From: Schizochytrium sp. TIO01
Lineage: Eukaryota > Sar > Bigyra > Thraustochytrida > Thraustochytriidae
Length of the DNA stretch: 64,000 nt
Direction: 5' to 3'
NCBI GenBank assembly: GCA_004764695.1
Contig: SMSO01000031.1
Span: 3,333,048-3,397,047, forward strand
Both the position numbers and the translations under genes were made by a program. Each line of letters begins with the position of its first letter. Positions within the stretch are counted from its first letter, which is position 1. The notes beneath the pieces are model-generated. The model searched no databases. It was not told where the DNA came from and was given only the letters and a program-made list of their open reading frames with translations. Shown here piece by piece: positions 21,993 to 30,772 of this stretch.

Positions 21993-22458
21993 TCTCCCAA
22001 TACTCTAAGGATAATATATCTATGAAAATGTATCGCCAAACGGACTGAGATGTACTTTGAAAAGTACACCTAGTTTTTTGTCAAGAGTAGAAACACACTG
22101 TTTCTGGACAAAGGTTCCGTCTCTGTTCCGCATTTTCGCTCTCAAAGTTGTCCATTCACTCTCTGCCAAGCAGATCTACTACAAATCGCTAAGGAGTCGC
22201 TAGCAGCAGATTATTGGGAAACAATTAACACTGCTTAAACAGGTACACTCAGGAGGTATCAATACCCTCCCGATACTCTATGAACGATATATCCATGAGC
22301 ATGTATTGCCAAACGGACTGATAAGCAAGATAGTTTGAAAAGTACTACGTCTTAAATTTTATTTTTTTTTAAAAAAGGGTAGCAACACGCCGCTCTCAAA
22401 TCACTCTCCGACAAGCAAGCTACTATAAATCGCTAAGGAGCCGCTAGCACCAAATTAT
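21993..22458. repeat. two divergent direct copies of a ~200-bp element
   Basis: Copy A (about 21993-22214) and copy B (about 22265-22458) share an ordered series of blocks: CTCCCRATACTCTA, ATATATCYATGA, GCCAAACGGACTGA, TTTGAAAAGTAC, CGCTCTCAAA, then AAATCGCTAAGGAG and CGCTAGCA. The spacing between blocks varies and each copy has private indels. No coding frame is shared. It could be an old duplication, a non-autonomous element or an RNA-producing unit. Confidence 0.65.
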
Positions 22459-22830
22459 GTGGAGCCAACTTTAAAATATTTACGGTTTGCAGCTATGATA
22501 AACTATAGGAGTCTACCATGGGTGCAAAATAGCTGAGTTTTAAATTTTAATTTAAAATACATAAATAATGATATAACCATTTTGAGAGCGAAAGTATTTT
22601 TGCATCGGTTTGGCTTTGCTGTGTCCACATCCTAAGGGGAACTCTGTTAAGAATGCTTCTGCACGGGCCATTCTGCAGAAGCATTGCGACGAAGGCCTTA
22701 ATCGCGAAAACCTTTTCATCATGGGAGCCCTAGGCCCTACCATGTGTCAGTAAATAAGTGTTTAAGGACTAAGGCAGATAAAAAAATTTCTTACCCATCT
22801 TTTAAATTAACAAATAATTAAATACAGACT

Positions 22831-22870
22831 AAACCAAAACCAAAACCAAAACCAAAACCAAAACCAAAAC
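22831..22870. repeat. ACCAAA hexanucleotide microsatellite
   Basis: About six perfect ACCAAA units, then degenerate A/C sequence. It lies some 160 bp upstream of the ATG at 23028, so it is probably in that gene's 5' leader or promoter. Confidence 0.9.
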
Positions 22871-23027
22871 TAAAAACAAAAATAAAGTCGAGAGGAAGCA
22901 GACAAGACTGCCGAGACTGCTGAGCCTGCCCAAGACCACCAACATAGCAGCTTAGCCACAACAAAACCAGAAAGTGGGCCCGTTGCGTCAGCCGCAGTGG
23001 GGGTCACCAACAAACTCTCCTTTACAC

Positions 23028-24227
23028 ATGTTTGACCTGGACAATAGCAGTGTTATTTCTGATGGCTCCTCCGCCAGGGGCGAGGACCAAGAGAACAACG
23101 CAGATGGCCCAGAACCTGGTAGTCAAACGCCGTCGATACCTACGAAGAAACGGAAAGCAGAGTATGAGATGTTTCCAGAGAGCGATAAAGACAAGATTCG
23201 CCACAAAGTTGAAAAGGTCATCGATGCCATCACTTCCTTGAAGAGGTTCTATCCTGCGAAGGAAAAGGGTAACCTCCTTGCTATCCTCGACTTGACGATG
23301 AACAGCGTTTTTGAGGAGATTTATACTCTCAAGGAAATCGAACAAGATATTGGGCGACTCTCCGGGGGATTCTTTGAAGAAGAACTTTATAGACAGCGAC
23401 TTCAAAAACACACTAAGGATACTGAGTTCATCGAGTCTTCTAAAAAAATTCTAGAGAAGCGTGAACAGGCTCTTTCCGTTCATGGTGAAACCATGAAGAA
23501 GCGCGAAGGAGCTGTGAGGGAGCGAGAAGATACAATGTCTGCGCGTGAAAGCGAGATTGAGATATGGAAAGAAAGCCTGGCATGTCGTGAGGAGCACGTG
23601 AAGAAGCATGAGCAAGGCCTTTCCTCCCGTGAAGAAGATGTGAAAAGCCGTGAGCAAGGCCTTGCCTCCCGTGAAGAAGCTGTGAAAAGCCGTGAGCAAA
23701 GCTTTGAGGAGCACGAGAAGAAGCATGAGCAAGGCCTTGCCTCCCGTGAAGAAGCTGTGAAAAGCCGTGAGCAAAGCTTTGAGGAGCACGTGAAGAAGAG
23801 TAAGCAAGGCCTTGCCTCCCGTGAAGAAGCTGTGAAAAGCCGTGAGCAAAGCTTTGAGGAGCACGTGAAGAAGCGTGAGCAAGGCCTTGCCTCCCGTGAA
23901 GAAGCTGTGAAAAGCCGTGAGCAAAGCTTTGAGGAGCACGTGAAGAAGCGTCAGCAAGGCCTTGCCTCCCGTGAAGAAGCTGTGAAAAGCCGTGAGCAAA
24001 GCTTTGAGGCGCACGTGAAGAAGCATCAGCAAGGCCTTGCCTCCCGTGAAGAAGCTGTGAAAAGCCGTGAGCAAAGTCTTGCTATCACAGAAGATAAAGC
24101 CAAGAAGCGTGAGGAGGAACTTTCTTGTCAGGAACAGGATCTTGATCTTCGTAAGAAGGAGCTCGATCGTTTTCAGAATAAACTCTCACAACGCGAGAAG
24201 GCCTTGACGGTCTTAAAGATGTTGTGA
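23028..24227 (+). CDS. coiled-coil protein with 25-residue repeats, N-terminal part
   Basis: 399 residues from the first ATG (the frame begins 18 codons earlier at a GTG). The protein starts acidic and Ser-rich, then has a basic PTKKRKAE patch (possible nuclear localisation signal), a helical region with conserved-looking hydrophobics at about 65-130, then a highly charged coiled coil made of 25-residue repeats of the type GLASREEAVKSREQSFEEH. It ends at TGA 24225-24227, just where the next frame (24182-25057) begins to carry on the same style of heptad sequence. The two are probably one protein, split by a one-base change or joined by a short intron. Function unknown. Confidence 0.75.
   Translation: MFDLDNSSVISDGSSARGEDQENNADGPEPGSQTPSIPTKKRKAEYEMFPESDKDKIRHKVEKVIDAITSLKRFYPAKEKGNLLAILDLTMNSVFEEIYTLKEIEQDIGRLSGGFFEEELYRQRLQKHTKDTEFIESSKKILEKREQALSVHGETMKKREGAVREREDTMSARESEIEIWKESLACREEHVKKHEQGLSSREEDVKSREQGLASREEAVKSREQSFEEHEKKHEQGLASREEAVKSREQSFEEHVKKSKQGLASREEAVKSREQSFEEHVKKREQGLASREEAVKSREQSFEEHVKKRQQGLASREEAVKSREQSFEAHVKKHQQGLASREEAVKSREQSLAITEDKAKKREEELSCQEQDLDLRKKELDRFQNKLSQREKALTVLKML
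23658..24077 (+). repeat. 75-bp tandem repeat inside the coiled-coil gene
   Basis: Units start at 23658, 23733, 23808, 23883, 23958 and 24033; the last is cut short at about 24077. The copies differ at only a few positions, mostly at the KKxxQ junction codons. Each unit codes 25 residues (GLASREEAVKSREQSFEEHVKK plus three variable). A degenerate half-unit precedes at about 23610. The near identity of the DNA, including silent sites, indicates recent expansion or gene conversion. Confidence 0.95.
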
Positions 24228-25057
24228 TTGAAGATTTAATTTCGCAACATATAAATTCTCAACAGCTAGTTCCTAAGCAGGAACAACGTACGCCTAACTC
24301 CTGTGACACAGCTTCAAGAAAGCTTGAAAAAGATCCTGCTTCTTGTGATGCAGCGTTCAAGAAGCAGGCAAGTGAGCTTAACTCTCAGAAGACAGCCCTT
24401 AAAGATCTTGAGAGCAAACTCAACTCTCGGAAGATAGACATTGAAAATCGCGAGCGCGATCTTGATACTCGCGACGCAAGTTTGATGGAACAGTTAAGTG
24501 ACCTCGAATCACAGAAGGCATCGCTCAAAGAGCTTGAGATTGAAGTCAACTGTCGGGAGAAAGACATTAAAAATAACGAGCGCAATCTTGATCTTCGCAC
24601 TACAACTTTAAACCTCCGCGAAGATGCGCTCCGCTCTCGGGAAGGAGATATTCAGCAGCTTCAAGCTAAGTTGGCATCCAGCCAAGCACAATTTGAGGAG
24701 ATGAAAAGGCAAGAGGAAGCCCGTCTCCACAAGCAAGATTTATCTTTGAAGCACCGTGAAAAATTGCTTCAAAGCGAGAGGTTACATTTTGCTCGAGAGG
24801 CCAGAGAGAAAATCGACGTTCCGATAACCCAGCAAATGATCAAGGTTGCTCAAAAACAAGATGATGTGAATCGTAGGGCAAAAGAACTAAAGCGTAAAGA
24901 AGCGAAACATGACCGGTCTCAGCAAGATGAAAACCAAGGGCAGGCTTTGGGGGTTATGCCTCGTGTTGACCCATTAAAGCGGCTTCATGGCCCGCAGCCT
25001 CGTGCAATCAACGTTCAAAAGAATCCTTGCCTTTTCCAAAGCAAAATCAATGTATGA
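24182..25057 (+). CDS. coiled-coil protein, C-terminal part in the shifted frame
   Basis: This frame is open from 24182 and has no ATG for about 100 codons (the first is at MEQLSDLES). It is therefore unlikely to be a separate gene. It continues the charged heptad pattern of the upstream frame (RERDLDTRD, REKDIKNNERNLD, LREDALRSREGD), then ends with a Lys/Arg-rich tail. Two explanations fit. One base may be missing between 24182 and 24227, as a sequencing error or a real mutation. Alternatively a 56-bp intron may be removed, GT at 24210 to AG at 24265, a length that restores the frame though the splice sites are weak. Confidence 0.65.
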   Translation, partial: TLTTREGLDGLKDVVIEDLISQHINSQQLVPKQEQRTPNSCDTASRKLEKDPASCDAAFKKQASELNSQKTALKDLESKLNSRKIDIENRERDLDTRDASLMEQLSDLESQKASLKELEIEVNCREKDIKNNERNLDLRTTTLNLREDALRSREGDIQQLQAKLASSQAQFEEMKRQEEARLHKQDLSLKHREKLLQSERLHFAREAREKIDVPITQQMIKVAQKQDDVNRRAKELKRKEAKHDRSQQDENQGQALGVMPRVDPLKRLHGPQPRAINVQKNPCLFQSKINV

Positions 25058-25684
25058 TAAAGTATCGCCGTATGATTCAAATTGACGCAACACAAGATGA
25101 AAGAAGTGCCTGCTTACTGTTGTGAAGATCGAATCATCAAATGTCTAAGAAAATAAATTGAGAGACAAAATAAATTAATACTCTAAATAATGTAAAATGT
25201 ATGTTGACAATTCCTTCGTCTCCGTTTGAAGGGTTGTTCCCCTCGGACCAAATAGGTTTTGACTGAACCTACTTAGACTGTGAAAAGCCATCTATTCCCT
25301 TGACTGCTACCACCAATGTGAAACATCTTACCTTCTTCTACTTGAAAAATGGAATTCTATATCATTCAAGCAGCATAGAAATAATAAAAGGTGTCTTATT
25401 TTTTGATCATGCGCTCTATTTTTTGAAAAACATTTTCTAAATTAAAAAAGTAGATGAGATTGTGGTCTCCTATAATAAGTCAACTTCGATCAATGGCCGA
25501 AATCAAATAAAGTGTCATACAAACAAATTCATCGTCGAAGTTCTCATACATATCCTGATTCCCCGCTGAAGGGCGAGGAGGTTGAGAAGACGCTTGGGAC
25601 CGTTTTTCACTTCGCTTGGTTTACGTGTATTACAGCCTTCACTGTCCATACGATTCTTCAAGCACAGCGCTCAGCACCGTCGTC
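25058..25684. other. spacer
   Basis: About 0.6 kb, AT-rich after the coiled-coil gene and more GC-rich in the last 130 bp before the ZPR1-domain gene. No other feature seen. Confidence 0.5.
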
Positions 25685-26926
25685 ATGGAAGATCATCCGG
25701 ACATCGACAGGACCGAAGTTCCTTCGCGCGTGGACTTGACGAGGCTCACTCCTGCGCAGCTAGAGGCGCTTTCTCGCGGTGAGGCAATTGAGTATGAACA
25801 ATCTCAGCTTGACGCTGCCGTCTCTGGAGCTGTTGCAACAGGTCAGGGCGCTGGGCAGCCTGAGAACTTCAAGATCTTCAAGGACGTCGACAACCAATTG
25901 GATCTCGGCGACGTTGTAAAGCTTGAAGCTGCCTGTCTAGAATGCGGATCTCCCGGTGAGTTTCAACGCGCCGAGATGAACCTGCCACGCTTTGGTCGCG
26001 CAGAAATTCAGAGCTTTACTTGCTCAGAATGTGCTTACACTTACCGCAAGGTCCGCTCCGTGGCGCCAATTCGTTATGAAGGTGTCGTGCCATTGGAACC
26101 GGGGTATGGACGCCGCATTATTCTTGATGTTCAGTCAGAATCAGATCTGAATCGTGAGGTTCTGCGATCTGACGGCTGTACATTCAGGGTGCCGGAGCTT
26201 GACCTGGAGGTCAGTTCTCGTGTAGGCTCCATGAGCACAGTTGAGGGGTGCTTGCATTCCGTTTCTATGAACCTGCGTTTCCTTCGTTTCACAAATGATG
26301 ACTCCGATGACGAGGACGAAGGCGGAGCAATGAGTGACAAAGTTGATGCGCGGGTTAACCAGCTGTTGGATGGAGTTCGCAATGGAACCCGTACCTTCCG
26401 CCTTATTCTTGAAGATGAAGAGGACGGTTCGCACATCCAGACCTTTGAGGGCGACACACGGATATTTTTCGAAATTTATCCAATTGATGGAGACAGCGTG
26501 GACTCTGCTTCCCACACAGACCAGCCGCCGGTGTTGTGCGGCCTTAACAGTATCCAGCCTGGTGTTGTTCTTGACGCCATGTATGGGGATGAGTGGATCT
26601 CGGGTTGCAAGGTCATGGCTATCAATGGCGAAGTCATCTGGGTAGAACGTATTGACGATCCTGGCGCTGGCCGTTGGCATGTCAGTGTTGAGGAGATCCG
26701 CGGTTGTACTGATCCTACATGTGGATGCCAGGTTCTTACTTTGGGAAATGTTGACAGTGGCGCGTTGCAAGACGCGACTCCAGACATGGAGCTTTTGGAC
26801 TTCCTCAACAAGTACGCAGATCACGTCGATGCGCAGGAAGGTGCCATCACGAACCAACAAAAACAACAGCAAAACGCCCAGGCTCAAATTGAGCAAGAAA
26901 TTCAAACGCTTGAGGAGATGGATTAG
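25685..26926 (+). CDS. ZPR1 zinc-finger protein with single ZPR1 module and Tudor-like tail
   Basis: 413 residues from the first ATG (the frame extends 23 codons to a TTG). ZPR1 proteins bind eEF1A and, in animals, associate with SMN. The zinc site is clear: C84-x2-C87-x25-C113-x2-C116, the ZPR1 spacing. The ZPR1 beta domain follows (GRRIILDVQSESDLNREVLRSD, VPELDLEVSS, STVEGCL) and then the helical hairpin (VDARVNQLLDGVRNGTRTFRLILED). Usual ZPR1 carries two such modules; only one is present. In place of the second there is a segment near 300-350 (PGVVLDAMYGDEWISGCKVM, VIWVERIDD, VEEIRGC) that reads like a Tudor/Agenet barrel, followed by CxxxCGC and a Gln-rich coiled tail. The Tudor reading is an inference. 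It is convergent with TGS1 349 bp away. Confidence 0.85.
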   Translation: MEDHPDIDRTEVPSRVDLTRLTPAQLEALSRGEAIEYEQSQLDAAVSGAVATGQGAGQPENFKIFKDVDNQLDLGDVVKLEAACLECGSPGEFQRAEMNLPRFGRAEIQSFTCSECAYTYRKVRSVAPIRYEGVVPLEPGYGRRIILDVQSESDLNREVLRSDGCTFRVPELDLEVSSRVGSMSTVEGCLHSVSMNLRFLRFTNDDSDDEDEGGAMSDKVDARVNQLLDGVRNGTRTFRLILEDEEDGSHIQTFEGDTRIFFEIYPIDGDSVDSASHTDQPPVLCGLNSIQPGVVLDAMYGDEWISGCKVMAINGEVIWVERIDDPGAGRWHVSVEEIRGCTDPTCGCQVLTLGNVDSGALQDATPDMELLDFLNKYADHVDAQEGAITNQQKQQQNAQAQIEQEIQTLEEMD

Positions 26927-27275
26927 AGAATAGCCTCCTCGATTTGAGCAAAGCCGTGCTTTTCCGTTTTCCCCCGACATTTAGAGGAATGAAGAGCCAT
27001 GTTATTCACTTTATTAATAGACTAAAAAAAGTATTAAACAAGAAAGCATCATGTTACATACAAATGTTCGAAAGACTCCCTAGACTTGTCCAAATGGGCT
27101 TGGCTAGTGGCACACGGCACTGACAATATGAGCCGAAATATATAAGTCCGTGTTGAAATGCCTTTGAGTCCTAAGGCTTTTCCATTTGTTTCAACAAATA
27201 ATTCGTTTTCTGTCAAGGAATAGAAGTTTTATGGAGTTGCGCTTGTAACCAACAGCTTCAATTTAAATAGTTGTA
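26927..27275. other. spacer between convergent genes
   Basis: Shared 3' region of the ZPR1-domain gene and TGS1. It is AT-rich, with AATAAA-like words near 27012 but no firm terminator signal. Confidence 0.5.
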
Positions 27276-28715
27276 TCAGTTTTTCACTGCTTGTTCACTC
27301 GTGAGGTCATCAAAAAGCTCCTTGGTACCTCCCTCTTCACATTCCACGGCAATATCCTTCTGCAAACCTATAGTACGTGCTGCTAGTAGGTCTCCTGTGT
27401 ATATTGAGCATGTCTTCACTCTCTCATCAATCACATGTTGCTCAAATTCAACTTTGTCCGTTTCAAACAGAATACATTCTTCAAGTGCTGTATTTCTCGG
27501 TACAAACATCGCCACGTTAGGGGTCACCCTTGCTGCTGCATGATACAATCCAGCCCCGTCATATTTTCCTACTTGAATATGTTCTAAGAGGAAAGAGTCA
27601 ACATTCTGATATGTGGGCCCTCCCCACGGAGGGCTTATAAAAATAGCATCTACGGGGACGTTCTCGCGTTCCAGCATGTGCAGAATTTGCAGAGCGTCCC
27701 CGTGAATAAACTCAATCCGGTCATCAACTCCATAGACGCGAGCGTTATGACGAGCCATCTCCAACTTTGCGCGGTCGATTTCAATCGCAATGACTCTTTC
27801 ACATGTGAAAGCAAATTGAATTGCATTACCACCTGCTCCAGCAAAGGCATCAACGATGACTTCGCAACGGCAGCGCTCGGCGATGTGTTCTGCGATTGCT
27901 TCTGGTGTCACTGAGTACCATGACTCTTCGTCTAGTTGCACACCGTCGTCAAATCGAGAAAACAATCTATAGCGCTGGGCAAAATACTTGCGCGGAACTC
28001 CCGAGCTCGGGTCGTATTCTCCAACTCCGATATTTGTGACTTGGGGGGCAAAGCTCGAGTATCTAGGCAGGTTGACGCTCGTCTTGAACAGCGTTGTTTT
28101 CTCATTGAGTTCAACAAAGCCATCGTAGCACAGTACACCCACTTCAGCTGTCGCCGCCTTGGGAAGCGGTACCGTATTTGAAGAGTTTTTGGTAGGCTTT
28201 GCCTTTTTCTTATTTTTTGAAGCAGTATTTGAAGCAGAAACCTGTGCTATATCTGCAAACAGCATGTTTTCAAGCCTTGCGTCCACACCTCGTTTGGGTG
28301 CAACGCATGACTGTGGCCCTTTGACAGGAGTTTTTAGCTGAAGTATATTCTCTGCAAATATGTCAATGCATTGCTCTCCTTTCCGTAAAGGTAAGCTCGC
28401 AAGATTCTTGCGCTGCACATCGTCAAGGCCGTCAACCTCACTCAGTTCAAGTTGCTTCTCAGAAAACTTTTCGGAAGCCGCATCCTGCAATTCATTCCAC
28501 CATTTGTGCAGCTCGTGATCCTCTAGTAAAGTCTCGGCAGACTCACAATCAGCGTGTGCGAAAACAGTAACCTCTCCGGGGGGAGACAAGACATAAACCA
28601 GGGCTGTTTCAGGATCCAACGTGAGCACAACACCCTCCAGCGCCTTGCCATCGTCTAAAACCAGACGCACGGGCGTGTCGCATAGTAGGAGGACTGTCCC
28701 GCGTGGCCTTGACAT
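27276..28715 (-). CDS. TGS1: trimethylguanosine synthase with N-terminal Gemin6-like Sm fold
   Basis: 479 residues from an ATG. TGS1 turns the m7G cap of snRNAs and snoRNAs into the 2,2,7-trimethyl form. The catalytic half is unmistakable: RYRLFSRFDDG (248-258), WYSVTPEAIAEHIA, the SAM-binding loop VDAFAGAGGNAIQF (288-301), and the SPPWGGP active-site motif (361-367) with the cap-stacking Trp. Residues 1-65 are unusual: VRLVLDDGKALEGVVLTLDP, TALVYVLS, GEVTVFAHADCESAETL. This follows the pattern of the Sm-like fold of Gemin6 (G-x-V-L-T-x-DP, then TA, V, G and an ETL/ETM ending). A Lys-rich linker (about 165-177) separates the halves. The Gemin6 reading is by pattern. It is divergent from the UPF0489 gene. 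Confidence 0.95.
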   Translation of the reverse strand: MSRPRGTVLLLCDTPVRLVLDDGKALEGVVLTLDPETALVYVLSPPGEVTVFAHADCESAETLLEDHELHKWWNELQDAASEKFSEKQLELSEVDGLDDVQRKNLASLPLRKGEQCIDIFAENILQLKTPVKGPQSCVAPKRGVDARLENMLFADIAQVSASNTASKNKKKAKPTKNSSNTVPLPKAATAEVGVLCYDGFVELNEKTTLFKTSVNLPRYSSFAPQVTNIGVGEYDPSSGVPRKYFAQRYRLFSRFDDGVQLDEESWYSVTPEAIAEHIAERCRCEVIVDAFAGAGGNAIQFAFTCERVIAIEIDRAKLEMARHNARVYGVDDRIEFIHGDALQILHMLERENVPVDAIFISPPWGGPTYQNVDSFLLEHIQVGKYDGAGLYHAAARVTPNVAMFVPRNTALEECILFETDKVEFEQHVIDERVKTCSIYTGDLLAARTIGLQKDIAVECEEGGTKELFDDLTSEQAVKN

Positions 28716-29317
28716 GATTTAGGCAGACTTCTCCAGACAGGGAAGTTCTTGTAAGAGCAAGGCGCGGTCTAAGCTGCGTTCGCAAATTGAAAGCATTTCA
28801 TTGATTGATCCCATTCATTGGATCCCCCAGACTATTGAATTGATGATTTATTTTATTTTATTTTATTTTAATTTGGTTGTACAAAACATAATACTGCCTA
28901 ATATAGTGGAATAGCATACCAAAAATCAAAACCGGGAACACCTCGGTACCTACTAAATAGAAAACAAATTGAAAAACCCATAGGGCCTATCTGCACTGCA
29001 AAAGCTTGTCTCTGTGAAGGACATAGACCTGTTCATGTACATACCAAGCATCACCTCCCCATCAATGCTCTTGAGATTGGTGCGTCTAAATTCCAAATGA
29101 TCGAGTGGCAAACGTATGGCAACGACACACATACGACGTTAGAATTGACGATAATGATCAATAAAACTAAAACAAGAGCAGTCACAACCTGGACTCTGGC
29201 AAGCTCCTTGCGTAGCGTCGCGAATTAGCGATACTAAAAGCACAGGAAGCAAAAGATCACTGGTAGCGAGTGCAGATTGCGTTCGGAGCTGTAGGAAAGT
29301 GGTGCCTCAGACCACCA
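28716..29317. other. spacer between divergent genes
   Basis: About 0.6 kb holding the promoters of TGS1 (-) and the UPF0489 gene (+). It contains a short TTTTA microsatellite at about 28847-28871. Confidence 0.6.
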
Positions 29318-30772
29318 ATGGAGCCCACCCTGAGAAAAGGCAAGCTTGCACCAGAGGAGGCCCGCGTGCTGCTGAAGCGACAGCGCAGAGGCCGTGGTAC
29401 CGAGGGCGGCACGCTACCTGTTTATGTATCGGGGGACCATAATGAGGCGCTAGAGAGCCTTCACGCTGCAATCCGGGTCGGCGAGGTTGCATTTTCAGGT
29501 CTAGCGATGCTCCATATAGATTCACATCCAGATCTCATGGTCCCACCTCGAATGCCGGCTGACTTGGTGTTCAAGCCTCGCGAGTTGCATTACGAGCTTG
29601 CGAGATCTGAGACTGGAATTGCAGAATTCATCCTGCCAGCAGTTTACGCAGGTCATCTTGAACGGATTACGTGGCTTCGACCACCTTGGGCAGATCAGCT
29701 TCCAGACGGTTTGTGGGATTTTGAGGTTGGCAAAGCGCCTGGCAGTGACTTTGACGAAGTTGTTACAGAAGATGGTGAAATTGTACGAGGCGGGCCCCTG
29801 CGAGTATCTTGGACGGCGCCGTATTATGCAGATGAGGGACTCTCGTGCTCCGTTTCCGAAATGGAAAATGTCAAGTCTATGCAACTATTCGTTGCAGATG
29901 AGAATGCGTGTACGCCGGATGCTATCGAGGGTGTCTTTGGAACACGTCCATGGATCCTCGATATTTGCCTAGACTATTTTTCAGTCAACAACCCATTCTA
30001 CGTGGACCTCCAAGACAAACTTGGTGATGAAGCAGCTGACCTTTGCACACAAGTGTATGCAGGTCCACAGCTCCTTTGGCGTCAACTAGAGATGGCCCGG
30101 CAAACCCGTTTTACAACGGCAAATATGTCTTTACATGCGGAAAAGAAGACCGTTGCAAATCATTCAAATATTGAGGCTAAGCAAGGTGTGGTAAAAGAGG
30201 ACCAAGTCGCTTCTACAAATCTTACCCTGGAGTTAGTTGATGAGGGTAAGGCACAGATGTCGGAGACCAGGCCCACGTATGTTGATGATGACCAGGAACT
30301 TAAGCTTCGTCACGATATTGCCAAAAAGGAACATGAAGGTGTTATTGCTGTAGTGTTACGGGTTCCCGACGATGCCGAAGCCCTCGAAAAACTAAAAGAC
30401 TGTTTTGATCCTAGAAATGCGAGTACGGACAGCTCTGTCGACGCGTTTGCCACTCTTGCGAAAAAGTTAGATGAGGAAAAACGAGATCTTGTAAGTTCGT
30501 GCGGTCCTAATCTCGACTTACCACATCACCGTTCAACGGATGACCAAATCGAGCGTGTCTTTCAGCACCTCGTGGATCTTCTGACCTCCATTCCGGTGAC
30601 TCCGAGCATTGTGACAATTGCTAAGTCTTCCTCGGATATGCTTGATTACACACCTGTAGATCAAGTTGAAACCTTGCTGAAAAAGACGCTTGAAGTTTTG
30701 CAACGTGTCTATCCCCAATTTACTCTTGAGGTTACAAATGTAGACGAGGATGAAGACGAAGAAAGCGTTTAA
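29318..30772 (+). CDS. UPF0489 family protein (C5orf22-like)
   Basis: 484 residues from the first ATG (the frame begins 16 codons earlier at a GTG). UPF0489 proteins are widespread in eukaryotes and have an arginase/deacetylase-like fold; their biochemical activity is not established. The signature is present: VYVSGDHNEAL near the start, MLHIDSHPDLM (the presumed metal-binding motif), a WLRPPW segment, and WILDICLDYFSVNNPF. In the last motif relatives I know read DxDLDFF, so the Cys in place of an Asp is odd and could affect metal binding. The C-terminal part (after about residue 275) has an insertion of charged, low-complexity sequence before a final conserved helical region, and the tail is acidic. 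Confidence 0.85.
   Translation: MEPTLRKGKLAPEEARVLLKRQRRGRGTEGGTLPVYVSGDHNEALESLHAAIRVGEVAFSGLAMLHIDSHPDLMVPPRMPADLVFKPRELHYELARSETGIAEFILPAVYAGHLERITWLRPPWADQLPDGLWDFEVGKAPGSDFDEVVTEDGEIVRGGPLRVSWTAPYYADEGLSCSVSEMENVKSMQLFVADENACTPDAIEGVFGTRPWILDICLDYFSVNNPFYVDLQDKLGDEAADLCTQVYAGPQLLWRQLEMARQTRFTTANMSLHAEKKTVANHSNIEAKQGVVKEDQVASTNLTLELVDEGKAQMSETRPTYVDDDQELKLRHDIAKKEHEGVIAVVLRVPDDAEALEKLKDCFDPRNASTDSSVDAFATLAKKLDEEKRDLVSSCGPNLDLPHHRSTDDQIERVFQHLVDLLTSIPVTPSIVTIAKSSSDMLDYTPVDQVETLLKKTLEVLQRVYPQFTLEVTNVDEDEDEESV

Larger units (their letters stand above)
20673..23027. other. intergenic spacer with a divergent direct repeat
   Basis: About 2.35 kb. The notable content is the two-copy direct repeat at 21993-22458 and an ACCAAA microsatellite at 22831-22870, both listed separately. 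Reading frames at 20703-20903, 21268-21456 and 22552-22743 are short and without motifs. Confidence 0.5.

Noticed and set aside
23451-24074. 207-codon minus-strand repeat protein (LLTAFHSFFTGGKA units)
   Set aside because: Antisense of the 75-bp coding repeat; the + frame has the upstream non-repetitive domain and the ATG.
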